Assembly: GCF_000582685.1 (NCBI RefSeq)
Contig: NZ_KK073768.1
Location: 1,971,216-2,035,215, forward strand
DNA: 64,000 nucleotides
Direction: 5' to 3'
Origin: [Scytonema hofmanni] UTEX 2349
GTDB taxonomy: Bacteria > Cyanobacteriota > Cyanobacteriia > Cyanobacteriales > Nostocaceae
Shown here: positions 7,769 to 17,034 of the stretch, in pieces
Layout of the letters: each line of letters opens with the position of its first letter
Position numbering within the stretch: position 1 is the stretch's first letter
The notes under the pieces: generated by a model
Told to the model about the DNA's origin: nothing
Databases searched by the model: none
Seen by the model: only the letters and a program-made list of their open reading frames with translations
Translations under genes and position numbers: made by a program

Positions 7769-8500
7769 TCAAACTTCACAAGCTGCGGAAATTAGGGACA
7801 ATGCCACAATCGGGGCTGTGACTGCTCTGAGGATGCGACGACCAAGGGAAACTGGTTGAAAGCCGGCTTGAATAGCGTTGTCAAGTTCTTTTTCTGTCCA
7901 TCCCCCTTCTGGACCGGTGGCAATAACTATTGACATTTCTCCTTGGTTGTGCAGGCAATTTTTTAAATGGGGGTAGTTGCCCCGTCCCTCACAAATATAT
8001 TTGTGATTTGTGGGAAATGATGATAGAGCAGCGTTAAAGGAAATAGGTTCTAATATTGTTGGGACAAAAGAACGCTCTGATTGTTCGGCTGCTTCAGAAG
8101 CAATTCTACGCCAGCGTTCGAGTTTTTGGGGACTGGGGTTGAGTAAAGTGCGATCGCTCATTACCGGAACAATACAAGCTACACCTAATTCTGTACAACA
8201 GCGCACGACTTCATCAAATCCATTACCTTTGGGCAAGGCTACCACCAGTGTAATAGATACAGGTAATTCGGTTTCTACTGTCAATAATTCTAAAATTTGC
8301 GCTTCTTCCCCTTCTAACTGCGCTAACCAGCATTTACCGATACCATCCATTGCAATAAAGCGATCGCCTTTTTGCAACCGTAATACGCGACTTAAGTAAT
8401 GTTGCTGTTGCGATGTGAGCAGAATTTGATTTTGTTGAAGTTGATCAAGTGCGTTAGCGGAGCTTAACGAAGTTATCGCGATTCTTTGCAGTTGAGCCAT
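7769..8500 (-). CDS. rsmE: 16S rRNA (uracil-1498-N3)-methyltransferase RsmE
   Basis: A 243-residue SPOUT-class methyltransferase that methylates N3 of U1498 in 16S rRNA, using S-adenosylmethionine. The N-terminal RNA-binding PUA-like part includes His-Tyr-Leu-Ser-Arg-Val-Leu-Arg. The C-terminal knotted SPOUT domain has Ile-Ala-Thr-Gly-Pro-Glu-Gly-Gly-Trp, then Leu-Gly-Arg-Arg-Ile-Leu-Arg-Ala-Val-Thr-Ala. Length matches the family. It is a single gene. A 38-bp relic of its 5' end appears again at 20519-20556. Confidence 0.93.
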   Translation of the reverse strand: MAQLQRIAITSLSSANALDQLQQNQILLTSQQQHYLSRVLRLQKGDRFIAMDGIGKCWLAQLEGEEAQILELLTVETELPVSITLVVALPKGNGFDEVVRCCTELGVACIVPVMSDRTLLNPSPQKLERWRRIASEAAEQSERSFVPTILEPISFNAALSSFPTNHKYICEGRGNYPHLKNCLHNQGEMSIVIATGPEGGWTEKELDNAIQAGFQPVSLGRRILRAVTAPIVALSLISAACEV

Positions 8501-8950
8501 GTAATTTTACGCACGGTAGAGACGTAGAGACTATTCTGTGCTAAGTCTCTACATTTGTGTGATTAGATTGCCTGGGTCAGTTTTCATCTTCTTAAAAATT
8601 TTGCAATACAACCTACTGCACTGCTGCTTATTTCCACTTAGATTGATGTATGATCAGCGAAGTCTACTAAACAGTTTTGGGTGCTGACAGTTTCTTGGAC
8701 ACTTGGGTAGCAAAAGCTTGATATTTGCTTGCCTCAAAAACGCTGCTTTTAACTCAGTGTTATCTAAGTGGCTAAAATATTTTTAGGGTGCTTTCTGCAT
8801 TGCATATCTAATTAGGTAACTTACTAGATGTTTCTGGTAGGGATCTTGGGTCAAATACTTACCTTAGTATATTTACTAGGGTATGGATATTTGCTTGGGT
8901 AATTGAATAATCCTGATTTACTCACCTTCGATCCCATCTTTTAAAGAGGG
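8501..8950. other. Intergenic region before the chemotaxis locus
   Basis: No gene seen. Near 8516-8556 are decayed GTAGAGACG / AGTCTCTAC pieces of the dispersed palindrome family. The remainder is AT-rich and presumably contains the MCP promoter; no clear operator was found. Confidence 0.4.
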
Positions 8951-10900
8951 ATGGATTTTCTTGGGGAATTCTTTAGTTGTAACTCACCAGCGATGTTTAA
9001 ACAATTTTTCCGAAAATTTCCTAATCAACTGAAACTGCAAAATCAAATCATACTCCTGCTGCTTTTAAGCACCATTATTCCCGTCTCTATTGTGGGATTG
9101 TATGGTATTTCTTCTTCCACTACCGCCTTATCGGAAGTCGCTAAACAGCAACTGGAGGTTGAGTCAGCCAAAGAAGCCAGAAATATCAATGCATTTTTAG
9201 ATGGTGTTAGTGATGATGTTTTATTCTTGAGCAAAACTCCCCCGATTAAAGGTATTATCAAAGCTAAAGCCAGTGGGGGAGTAGACCCGCAAGGTAATTC
9301 TTATAACGCCTGGGTTGAGCAGTTGGAGGCTACCTTTAGTGCCATGATGCAGCAGAAGCCGCATTATATGCAGTTGCGGTACATAGACGAACAGGGCAAC
9401 GAATTAGTGCGAGTTGATTCTGATGGCACTAACATCAAAGTTATCCCCAAAGCCGAGCTGCAAAACAAGGCAGATAGACCATATTTTAGCGACACGATGA
9501 AGTTGCCTGTTGGTAGTTTCTATGTCTCACCAGTGAATTTGAACCAGGAACGGGGTCAAATTGAACGACCTTTTAAACCAGTGATTCGCTACGCTACACC
9601 AATTTTTGACGTTTCGGGTCAAAATAGAGGAATTGCGATCGCCAATGTATTTGCTAACCAATTTATAAAACCTTTTAAAGAGGATAATCAACAGGCAGAC
9701 GAGAAAAATAAATATAAAGGCAAAGAAAACTTTCTAGTCAATCAAGAAGGCTACTACATTTCCCATCCCAACCCGAAAAAGGAATGGGGGTTTGAGTTCC
9801 GCAATAATGAGAAATTAGAAAAAGATTATTCGCAAGAAGTTGCCAAGCAAATCTTGGGTAATGAACAGGGATTTATTGACAAGGGAGACTATCTCTTCAC
9901 CTACCATAAGGTTGATCCCAGTCCAAAGCAGCCGGAATTCTTGGTAGCGATCAATAAAGTTCCAAAAAATAGCGTTTTTGCTGCCATTAACTCCTTTAAA
10001 ACCGTCGCTATCTTCATTATTCTGCTTTCTCTTGCCGTGGTGCTGCCACTGGGAATTTATCGCGCACGGCAACTGGTAAATCTAATTAAGCAACTGGTGA
10101 ATGGAATATCCACCTCTAGCCAGCAAACTTTCTGTACCATAGAACAGCAAGAACGTGTAGCTAATCAGCAAGCTGCTTCGGTGAATGAAACCACCACCAC
10201 AATGGATGAACTTAAAGCTTCTTGCCGACAGTCATCTGAGCAAGCTGCATCTGCCGCAGTTGCCGCACAGCAAGCTTTAGCGTTGGCAGAAAAAGGCACC
10301 CAAGCAGTAGGAGAAACCCTCGAAGGAATGTTCACCTTGGAAAATAAAGTGGGAGCGATCGCCGAACAAATTGTACATCTTTCCGAGCAAGCCAGTCAAA
10401 TTGGCAGCATCTCCCAGATTGTTTCTGACTTGGCAAACCAAACTAATATGTTGGCACTAAATTCATCAGTTGAAGCTGTCCGCGCTGGAGAATATGGTAA
10501 AGGCTTTGCCGTAGTTGCGAATGAGATTCGCAGATTATCCGACCAAAGTCAAAAATCTGCCGAAAAAATTAATCTCCTGGTTTTTAATATCCAAAAAGCG
10601 ATTAATTCCACGGTGATGGTGACAGAGGAAGGCACGAAGACAGTAAAAACGGGGGTGCAAATCGCTCAAAATACAGATCAAGCCTTCGCAGGGGTGTCGA
10701 AAGCCGTCAACCACATGGCTTTTAACAATCAACAAATATCGCTAAATCTGAAGCAGCAATTAGATGCCATTCAACAAGTCGTCGAAGCGATGAATAACAT
10801 CAATAAGGGGGCAAAAGAAGCTGCCACTGGCATCAGTCAAACCAGATATGGTACTGAGCAACTTAACAAAGCTGCTCGGACTCTTAAGCAGATGGTGTAG
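8951..10900 (+). CDS. Methyl-accepting chemotaxis protein with dCache sensor
   Basis: A 649-residue transmembrane receptor: TM1 at about 33-53, a periplasmic double-Cache-like domain (about 55-345, with Arg-Pro-Tyr-Phe-Ser-Asp and Pro-Val-Ile-Arg-Tyr-Ala-Thr-Pro-Ile-Phe segments), TM2 at about 347-368, then a methyl-accepting signalling coiled coil. The hairpin tip reads Ser-Val-Glu-Ala-Val-Arg-Ala-Gly-Glu and continues Lys-Gly-Phe-Ala-Val-Val-Ala-Asn-Glu-Ile-Arg. No HAMP domain is obvious between TM2 and the coiled coil. It probably senses a small ligand through Cache and controls the CheA encoded 119 nt downstream. ATG 8951 has GAGGG directly before it; ATG 8993 is an alternative start. Confidence 0.88.
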   Translation: MDFLGEFFSCNSPAMFKQFFRKFPNQLKLQNQIILLLLLSTIIPVSIVGLYGISSSTTALSEVAKQQLEVESAKEARNINAFLDGVSDDVLFLSKTPPIKGIIKAKASGGVDPQGNSYNAWVEQLEATFSAMMQQKPHYMQLRYIDEQGNELVRVDSDGTNIKVIPKAELQNKADRPYFSDTMKLPVGSFYVSPVNLNQERGQIERPFKPVIRYATPIFDVSGQNRGIAIANVFANQFIKPFKEDNQQADEKNKYKGKENFLVNQEGYYISHPNPKKEWGFEFRNNEKLEKDYSQEVAKQILGNEQGFIDKGDYLFTYHKVDPSPKQPEFLVAINKVPKNSVFAAINSFKTVAIFIILLSLAVVLPLGIYRARQLVNLIKQLVNGISTSSQQTFCTIEQQERVANQQAASVNETTTTMDELKASCRQSSEQAASAAVAAQQALALAEKGTQAVGETLEGMFTLENKVGAIAEQIVHLSEQASQIGSISQIVSDLANQTNMLALNSSVEAVRAGEYGKGFAVVANEIRRLSDQSQKSAEKINLLVFNIQKAINSTVMVTEEGTKTVKTGVQIAQNTDQAFAGVSKAVNHMAFNNQQISLNLKQQLDAIQQVVEAMNNINKGAKEAATGISQTRYGTEQLNKAARTLKQMV

Positions 10901-10905
10901 TAATG

Positions 10906-10931
10906 TAGAGACGTTACATGTAACGTCTCTA
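10906..10931. repeat. GAGACG-family palindrome
   Basis: A 26-nt perfect palindrome, TAGAGACGTTACA and its complement, between the MCP and cheA genes. Related palindromes occur near 18791, 18871, 30238, 30301 and 63971. It may weaken read-through from the MCP gene. Confidence 0.8.
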
Positions 10932-11019
10932 GAGATTCTGGATAACACATATTTCAATTCGGTCGATGTCTAAGAGAGTCAAAATATATACTGCCTTATT
11001 TCTGTAGTATTACCGAAAA

Positions 11020-13773
11020 ATGATAGAAGATGAAGAACTCCGAAATCTATATAAAATTTCTGGCGAAGAATGTTTGCAGAAACTGGAAGCAGGTTTGCTG
11101 CATCTACAAAAACACCCATTAGATGAAGCTACCTTGGAACGGTTGCGGCGAGAAGCTCACAGCCTCAAAGGAGACTCGAAAATTGTCGGGGTAGAAAATG
11201 TAGCTACCCTCACCCATCAAGTTGAAGAGATTTTCTTAAGCATTAAACGGCGAGAGATTATTTTCAGCCCAGATGTGTGCGATCGCATGACTTACGGATT
11301 AGATGCGATCGGTCTATTGATATACGAAGCTGTAACCGGTGAATCGACTGGGGTTGACACCGAACAGATACTTGACCAGTTGATGCAAGTATTTTTGGAG
11401 CCACAAATACACGACACTGGTACGGAAGTTGCTTCAATCGAGCTTCCTCCCATTCTTGTAACTAGTCTGGAGAATCTGCCCACGACGCTGACTTTAGTTG
11501 AAATCGCTCCAGAAGTTGAACAAGAACCGCAAACACTACTTACCACAACCACCCCCACAGCACAAATCAACGACAATGCTCCCCAACCAGCATTAAACTT
11601 TATACAAGATGAAGAACTGCGAGATATTTATCAAGTTGCTAGCGAAGAACATTTAGACAAACTGGCAAATGGTTTGCAATATCTCCAAAAGCATCCATCA
11701 GACGAAGCTATTTTAGAACATTTGTTGCGGGAAGCTCACAGCCTTAAAGGAGATTCTAGAAGTGTTGGGGTAGAAAATGTTGTCATTCTCACCCATCAAG
11801 TTGAAGAGATTTTCTTAGGTATCAAAACAAGCGAGATAATTTTCAGCCCAGATGTGTGCGATCGCCTTTATCAAGGATTAGATGCGATCGGTCTTTTAGT
11901 ATACGAAGCTGTAACCGGTGAATCGAGTGGAATTGATACCGAACAAATACTTGACCAGTTGCTCGGAGCAGTTTCTACACCAACTATTCAGGAGTCCCTA
12001 CCACTTCCTGTGAAAACAGCAACTCAGCTTGACAAGGCTGAAATTGCTCAACCCTACAATATCGACACCATTCGCGTTCAAACTCGCCATTTCGATGCTT
12101 TAATGTCACAAGCTGAAGAACTAACACTTACCAAAACCGCTATAGCCCATACTGCCACTGAAATTGAGGCAATGGCAACTTTGTGGGAAGATTGGAAAGC
12201 TGTTTCTAGCCAAGAAAAATATCTTGATTCTTCATTCTTAAATACTAATCCCTACGTAGAACGCCTAGAAAAAACGATCAACTCTCTGAGAATTTCAACT
12301 CAGGAAAACAGCACCAAACTAGACATTATCGTTGGGGAATTAAGAGAAAAAATTTACACCCTACGGCTTGTACCCCTATCCACCGTATTTCAGTTGCTAC
12401 CCCGCATAGTTAGGGATTTAGCCAGACAACAATCAAAACAAGTGGAATTAATTATTGAAGGAGGAGAAACAACCGCTGATAAACGCATCCTCGAAGAAAT
12501 CAAAGATTCCTTGATGCACATGGTTCGCAATGCGATCGATCATGGCATTGAGACACCAGCCGAACGAGAACAACTCGGCAAAAGAGCGATCGCTACTATT
12601 TGGCTTAGAGGCTACCGAACCGCCACTAACATCATAATTGAACTGGCAGACGATGGGCGAGGGCTAGACATCGAAAAGATAAAACAAACCGCAGTCAAGC
12701 GTGGACTTTACAGCCCAGAAGAACTAGAAATTATGACTCCAAGCCAGATTTATCCCCTAATCTTGGCTTCCGGCTTCTCAACCCGGACTTTTATTACAGA
12801 AATTTCTGGCAGAGGTATCGGGTTGGATGTAGTACGCACGAGCATCGAACGGCTGCAAGGTAATATTCAGATAGAATCAACCCCCGGACAAGGATGCACT
12901 TTCCGCATCCAGCTAAACACAACCTTGGGAATCATTAATGTAGTACTTTTAGAAGTTGAAGGTATTGTCCATGCTGTACCAATTGAGTTTGTGCAGAAGA
13001 CTTTACTTATCTCTCAAGAGCAAATTTATATTACTGAAAATCGAGCAACTATTGACTTAGACGGTGAAACTGTTTCTGTTGCAAATCTAGCTGATTTGCT
13101 GGAACTTTCAAACTCTCCTGCTTTTGCTTACACCGCAAAAGAACAACAAAATAGCCGTCTACGTTCTTGTATTCTGCTGAAAGTGGGAGAAGAAAAATTT
13201 GGCTTGTTTGTCGATCGCATTAAGCATACTCAAGAGATAGTAATCAAACCCCAAAGTCAGTTATTAAAACGGGTGCGTAATGTCATGGGAGCAACTATTC
13301 TCGGTTCAGGGGAAGTTTGCATGATTCTTAACCCTCCAGATTTACTCAAATCATTGCAGCAACAAAACACATCTGTAGTCTCTATCAAACCAAGGAAAAT
13401 AATTCAAAGGAAACCTGTTATTCTCCTAGTAGAAGATTCTATCCCCGTTCGCACCCAAGAAAAACGGCTTTTGGAAAAAGCTGGATATGAAGTGGCGATC
13501 GCTGTGGATGGATTAGATGGTTATAACAAACTAAAAACCCGTGACTTTGATGCAGTCGTATCTGACGTGGAAATGCCCAATTTAGATGGATTGTCACTCA
13601 CTGCCAAAATTCGTCAGGATCAAGAATATAAAGCATTGCCGATAATTTTAGTAACAACCCTTGCTACCGATGAGGATATCGCAAAAGGATCTGAAGCCGG
13701 AGCTAATGCATATATCATCAAAAGTAATTTTAATCAAGATGTTTTATTAGAAATATTAGGAAGACTTGTTTGA
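11020..13773 (+). CDS. cheA: Hybrid chemotaxis kinase CheA with two Hpt domains and a receiver
   Basis: A 917-residue CheA. Two near-identical Hpt domains, phospho-accepting His47 and His240 in Glu-Ala-His-Ser-Leu-Lys-Gly-Asp, are joined by a Pro/Thr-rich linker. Then come the dimerisation helices (about 345-450), the HATPase (Asn-Ala-Ile-Asp-His-Gly; Asp-Asp-Gly-Arg-Gly; Gly-Arg-Gly-Ile-Gly-Leu), a CheW-like domain (about 640-780) and a C-terminal receiver with phospho-acceptor Asp849. It phosphorylates the locus regulators in response to the MCP. The two Hpt blocks (about 11026-11390 and 11611-11970) arose by internal duplication. Cyanobacterial CheA proteins often carry C-terminal receivers; the second Hpt is less usual. 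Confidence 0.92.
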   Translation: MIEDEELRNLYKISGEECLQKLEAGLLHLQKHPLDEATLERLRREAHSLKGDSKIVGVENVATLTHQVEEIFLSIKRREIIFSPDVCDRMTYGLDAIGLLIYEAVTGESTGVDTEQILDQLMQVFLEPQIHDTGTEVASIELPPILVTSLENLPTTLTLVEIAPEVEQEPQTLLTTTTPTAQINDNAPQPALNFIQDEELRDIYQVASEEHLDKLANGLQYLQKHPSDEAILEHLLREAHSLKGDSRSVGVENVVILTHQVEEIFLGIKTSEIIFSPDVCDRLYQGLDAIGLLVYEAVTGESSGIDTEQILDQLLGAVSTPTIQESLPLPVKTATQLDKAEIAQPYNIDTIRVQTRHFDALMSQAEELTLTKTAIAHTATEIEAMATLWEDWKAVSSQEKYLDSSFLNTNPYVERLEKTINSLRISTQENSTKLDIIVGELREKIYTLRLVPLSTVFQLLPRIVRDLARQQSKQVELIIEGGETTADKRILEEIKDSLMHMVRNAIDHGIETPAEREQLGKRAIATIWLRGYRTATNIIIELADDGRGLDIEKIKQTAVKRGLYSPEELEIMTPSQIYPLILASGFSTRTFITEISGRGIGLDVVRTSIERLQGNIQIESTPGQGCTFRIQLNTTLGIINVVLLEVEGIVHAVPIEFVQKTLLISQEQIYITENRATIDLDGETVSVANLADLLELSNSPAFAYTAKEQQNSRLRSCILLKVGEEKFGLFVDRIKHTQEIVIKPQSQLLKRVRNVMGATILGSGEVCMILNPPDLLKSLQQQNTSVVSIKPRKIIQRKPVILLVEDSIPVRTQEKRLLEKAGYEVAIAVDGLDGYNKLKTRDFDAVVSDVEMPNLDGLSLTAKIRQDQEYKALPIILVTTLATDEDIAKGSEAGANAYIIKSNFNQDVLLEILGRLV

Positions 13774-13812
13774 TGGTTGATAGTTGATAGTTGATGGTTG
13801 ATGGTTGATAGA
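13774..13812. repeat. TGATGGT / TGATAGT heptad array
   Basis: Five or six heptads (TTGATGG, TTGATAG) starting at the cheA stop codon. A complementary CCATCAACCACC-type array lies at 13944-14008, so the pair flanks the MITE at 13821-13925 in inverted orientation. Confidence 0.75.
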
Positions 13813-13820
13813 AGAAATTG

Positions 13821-13925
13821 GGCGATTAGAAATCGCTACTACACAAACAAAGTCCACCTACGTGGACTTAATAAAATAACCCGCGTAGGCGGGTTTTGTC
13901 TGTGTAGCCGCGATTTCTAATCGCC
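13821..13925. mobile_element. 105-bp MITE-like element with 16-bp inverted ends
   Basis: The ends GGCGATTAGAAATCGC and its exact complement enclose further hairpins (AAGTCCACCTACGTGGACTT; ACCCGCGTAGGCGGGT). No coding capacity. I believe closely similar elements are common in Nostocales genomes. The hairpins followed by TTTTG could also terminate cheA transcription. Confidence 0.75.
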
Positions 13926-13943
13926 AGGGCTAAATAAAATTTT

Positions 13944-14008
13944 ACCATCAACCACCAACAACTAACCACCAACAACCAACCACCAACAACTAACCACTAA
14001 CCCCTAAC
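13944..14008. repeat. CCAACAA / CTAACCA heptad array upstream of cheB
   Basis: About nine degenerate heptads ending eight bases before the cheB start codon. They occupy the place of a normal ribosome-binding site, and no Shine-Dalgarno sequence is visible. Confidence 0.75.
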
Positions 14009-14016
14009 CATAAATA

Positions 14017-15078
14017 ATGCCTATTCGAGTTTTGTTAGTTGAAGATTCACGGATTGCTCTAGTAATTCTGAAAAGAATTCTGGACACGTCACCGGAGATT
14101 GAAGTAGTGGGAGAAGCTCATAATGGCTTAGAAGCTTTAACACTGATTCCCAAAGTTGAGCCAGATGTCATTTGTACAGACCTTCATATGCCTCAGATGG
14201 ATGGTTTAGAATTTACATTTCAAGTTATGGAGCTTTATCCTCGACCAATTCTAGTAATTAGTGTTTCGGTGCAGGAAGATGATACTAAACATGTTTTTCA
14301 GCTTTTAGAAGCAGGGGCAGTGGATATTTTTCCTAAGCCAACCGCAGGACTGGCAGCGGATAATGAGTTGTTTAAACGGGAGTTGATTAATAAGATAAAA
14401 ATCCTATCTGGGGTAAGAGTATTTAGGAAAAAGCGAAAGTCCACCTCTCAACTAAAGAATTTAGAAGCTGACAATTTTTCTGATTTTGTTTATAAATCCT
14501 ACATTCAACCAAAAATAATAGTTATTGGTGCATCTACAGGTGGTCCCCAAGCCTTGAAAGAACTTTTCACTCAGCTATCAGGGGATTTTCCTGTGCCAGT
14601 GATTTGTGTGCAACACATTTGTTTCGGTTTTTTAGAGGGATTAATTGATTGGTTAGCAACTAGTTGCCGATTGACAATTCAAATTGCTCAAGTTGGGGAT
14701 ATACCAAAACCAGGAAAGATTTATTTTCCAGCTGAACAGATGCATTTAGAATTGGATGCTTGGGGTCGATTTATTTGCTCTAATTCACCACTAGTGGCAG
14801 GACATCGACCTTCTGTAACAGTTTCATTTGAGTCTGTAGCCAAGTTTTATGGCAAGGCAACAGTGGGAATATTGTTAAGTGGTATGGGTAGAGATGGAGC
14901 AGATGGAATGCAAGCGATCGCTCAAGCTGGTGGTTTTACTATCGCGCAAGATGAAGCCACTTCTGTGGTGTTTGGAATGCCTAAAGAAGCAATTAATTTA
15001 GGAGCGGCAAAACAGATTTTACCAATTCAGGCGATCGCACCAAGATTACTGGCTATGTTTCAAGATGAAACTTATTGA
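14017..15078 (+). CDS. cheB: Protein-glutamate methylesterase CheB
   Basis: A 353-residue CheB: N-terminal receiver (phospho-acceptor Asp55 in Cys-Thr-Asp-Leu-His-Met-Pro) and C-terminal methylesterase with catalytic Ser173 (Gly-Ala-Ser-Thr-Gly-Gly-Pro), the His in Val-Gln-His-Ile and the Asp in Gly-Met-Gly-Arg-Asp-Gly-Ala-Asp-Gly. It removes methyl groups from receptor glutamates, resetting the MCP after phosphorylation by CheA. The following cheR start lies 17 nt past its stop. No Shine-Dalgarno sequence precedes the ATG; a heptad array stands there instead. Confidence 0.94.
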   Translation: MPIRVLLVEDSRIALVILKRILDTSPEIEVVGEAHNGLEALTLIPKVEPDVICTDLHMPQMDGLEFTFQVMELYPRPILVISVSVQEDDTKHVFQLLEAGAVDIFPKPTAGLAADNELFKRELINKIKILSGVRVFRKKRKSTSQLKNLEADNFSDFVYKSYIQPKIIVIGASTGGPQALKELFTQLSGDFPVPVICVQHICFGFLEGLIDWLATSCRLTIQIAQVGDIPKPGKIYFPAEQMHLELDAWGRFICSNSPLVAGHRPSVTVSFESVAKFYGKATVGILLSGMGRDGADGMQAIAQAGGFTIAQDEATSVVFGMPKEAINLGAAKQILPIQAIAPRLLAMFQDETY

Positions 15079-15095
15079 TATGTGGAGAGAATAAA

Positions 15096-15971
15096 GTGTC
15101 AAAGGCAGAATTTTTAAGTGTAGCCTTAACAGAGGCTTTTATTAAGTTAATTGCCCAGCAAACCGGATTAGAGATTAGAGAGCGAGACCAAGCAGATTTC
15201 AGCGAAAAAATATTTGTCAGGATGAAAGCTCTCAATATATTCTTTCCAGAAGAGTATTATCAGCTTTTAAGATATAGCTATCAAGAATGGCAACAACTTG
15301 TTTTACTGCTGACTAATCTTGAAAGTTACTTTTTTCGAGATAAAGAGCAGTTTAAACTTTTACGCGATCGTATTCTTCCAGAACTAATTCAATCTAAAGA
15401 ACATAATAAAACTCTCCGCATTTGTAGTGCAGGATGCTCAAATGGAGAAGAACCATTATCTCTCGCTATTCTCCTGAAAGAACTTATTCCCTATCCAGAG
15501 CAATGGAACTTGATGATTTTGGGTGTAGACATCAATCAAGAAGCACTGAAAAAAGCTAAACAAGGAATTTACACACCTTGGTCATTAAGAAGCATTGATC
15601 CAGAAATAAGGGAGCGATATTTTTTGCACTTTAACAATCAATATTACCTTGATATGCAAATTAAACAAATGGTAAAATTTAAATATGTAAATTTAGTCAA
15701 AGATTATTTCAATGAACACAATGAAATGATAAATCTTGACTTAATTATTTGTCGGAATGTTTTCATTTACTTTGAAAAATCAGCCATTGCAAAAGTACTA
15801 GATAAATTTAATCAGATCCTCCAACCATCAGGTTATCTGATCGCAGGTCATACAGAACTTTTTGCTCAGGATTTAAGCCACTTTGAGACAAAATTATTTC
15901 CCGAATCACTAGTTTATATAAAAAAAGCGTTTGATAAACAAAATGAAAGAACATTCTTATCTCACCTTTAG
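15096..15971 (+). CDS. cheR: Chemotaxis protein methyltransferase CheR
   Basis: A 291-residue S-adenosylmethionine-dependent receptor-glutamate methyltransferase. The N-terminal helical domain is followed by the catalytic domain with Tyr-Phe-Phe-Arg-Asp, Ile-Cys-Ser-Ala-Gly-Cys-Ser-Asn-Gly-Glu-Glu-Pro (SAM-binding) and Leu-Ile-Ile-Cys-Arg-Asn-Val-Phe-Ile-Tyr-Phe. It partners CheB. I chose GTG 15096 because GGAGAG stands 7-8 nt upstream; the longer frame starts with TTG at 15075. Its last 29 nt overlap the CheW gene. Confidence 0.93.
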   Translation: MSKAEFLSVALTEAFIKLIAQQTGLEIRERDQADFSEKIFVRMKALNIFFPEEYYQLLRYSYQEWQQLVLLLTNLESYFFRDKEQFKLLRDRILPELIQSKEHNKTLRICSAGCSNGEEPLSLAILLKELIPYPEQWNLMILGVDINQEALKKAKQGIYTPWSLRSIDPEIRERYFLHFNNQYYLDMQIKQMVKFKYVNLVKDYFNEHNEMINLDLIICRNVFIYFEKSAIAKVLDKFNQILQPSGYLIAGHTELFAQDLSHFETKLFPESLVYIKKAFDKQNERTFLSHL

Positions 15972-17034
15972 TTTAAATAACTACCTTTACGGCATCAGCC
16001 AAGTTTACGTCGAAGAATTTTTTTCTCTACCAGAGTTAACAACCATTGCAGAAAACCCATATAAAATTGTTGGACTTGTTAATATTCGGGGGAATATTCT
16101 GCCAGTCATGGATTTTAATTTTACCTTAAGTTCTCAACCACTAAACTATCGTTTGACAGATAGTCTAGTGGTTTTAAAATGGCAAGAATTCCGACTGGGC
16201 ATCATTGTTAATCAAATCTATGAAGTCATCAATATCTCCCCAGATAAAATTACCCCGCAATTTACTTATGAACAAGAATTGGTGGTAATTGAACAAAGAG
16301 AAATTATTGCTGGTGTTGCTGATATTCCGGCAAATGTTTTCATATTTATCAATCCAAATAATTGGTTTAACTATGTAGAAATTAACCAATTTTTGTCTAG
16401 TAAAAACTTATTAGAACCAAAAATTATTTCTAATCATAATGCAGACATATTTCCAGCCAATAGCTCTGAGTTGTCATTGATTCAACAGCCTGTTTTTTGT
16501 CCAAATGCAACTTTGGAAGAAACAACAACTTTTCCCAAACGAGCTGATAATCTAAGACTTCCACCAGAAAGTCAGGATTTAAAGACTTTTATCACCTTAG
16601 CTGTATTTGCTTTAAATGGTAATTTTTTTGGCATTAATTTAGAAATGGTACGAGAATTTACAGATATCCGCCAAGTAACTCCTATTCCCTGTGTGAAACC
16701 GCATATCATCGGTAACATGAATCTGCGAGGTGAAATTCTCACCTTAATTGATATTTGCGGATTGTTGAATTTACCGTTGATGGGTATAGCTAATAATTCT
16801 AAGGCAATGGTTGTGGAGGTTGAGGGTATAGTTGCTGGTTTAATGGTAGAACAAGTTTGCGATGTGATGTTTTCTCTAAACCCACGAGAGATAAGAGCAG
16901 TAACGACTGCTATTCATTCAGTTAATGATGAATACCTGCAAGGGACAGTTCTTTATCATGAAAAAATAATGAGCATTCTGGATTTGCCAAAAATCTTCCT
17001 TAACGGTGGTTTAATCGTTGATGAGGTTATTTGA
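15943..17034 (+). CDS. Double CheW-domain coupling protein
   Basis: A 363-residue protein with two CheW domains, about 5-145 and 210-355, separated by a Pro/Ser/Thr-rich linker. Both contain the typical Val-Asn-Ile-Arg-Gly-Asn-Ile-Leu-Pro-Val and Met-Asn-Leu-Arg-Gly-Glu-Ile-Leu-Thr-Leu strands. It should bridge the receptor and the CheA kinase. Two domains in one chain suggest a structural role in the array, or an extra ligand-binding scaffold. The start overlaps the end of cheR by 29 nt. ATG 15943 is chosen over TTG 15931. Confidence 0.88.
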   Translation: MKEHSYLTFSLNNYLYGISQVYVEEFFSLPELTTIAENPYKIVGLVNIRGNILPVMDFNFTLSSQPLNYRLTDSLVVLKWQEFRLGIIVNQIYEVINISPDKITPQFTYEQELVVIEQREIIAGVADIPANVFIFINPNNWFNYVEINQFLSSKNLLEPKIISNHNADIFPANSSELSLIQQPVFCPNATLEETTTFPKRADNLRLPPESQDLKTFITLAVFALNGNFFGINLEMVREFTDIRQVTPIPCVKPHIIGNMNLRGEILTLIDICGLLNLPLMGIANNSKAMVVEVEGIVAGLMVEQVCDVMFSLNPREIRAVTTAIHSVNDEYLQGTVLYHEKIMSILDLPKIFLNGGLIVDEVI

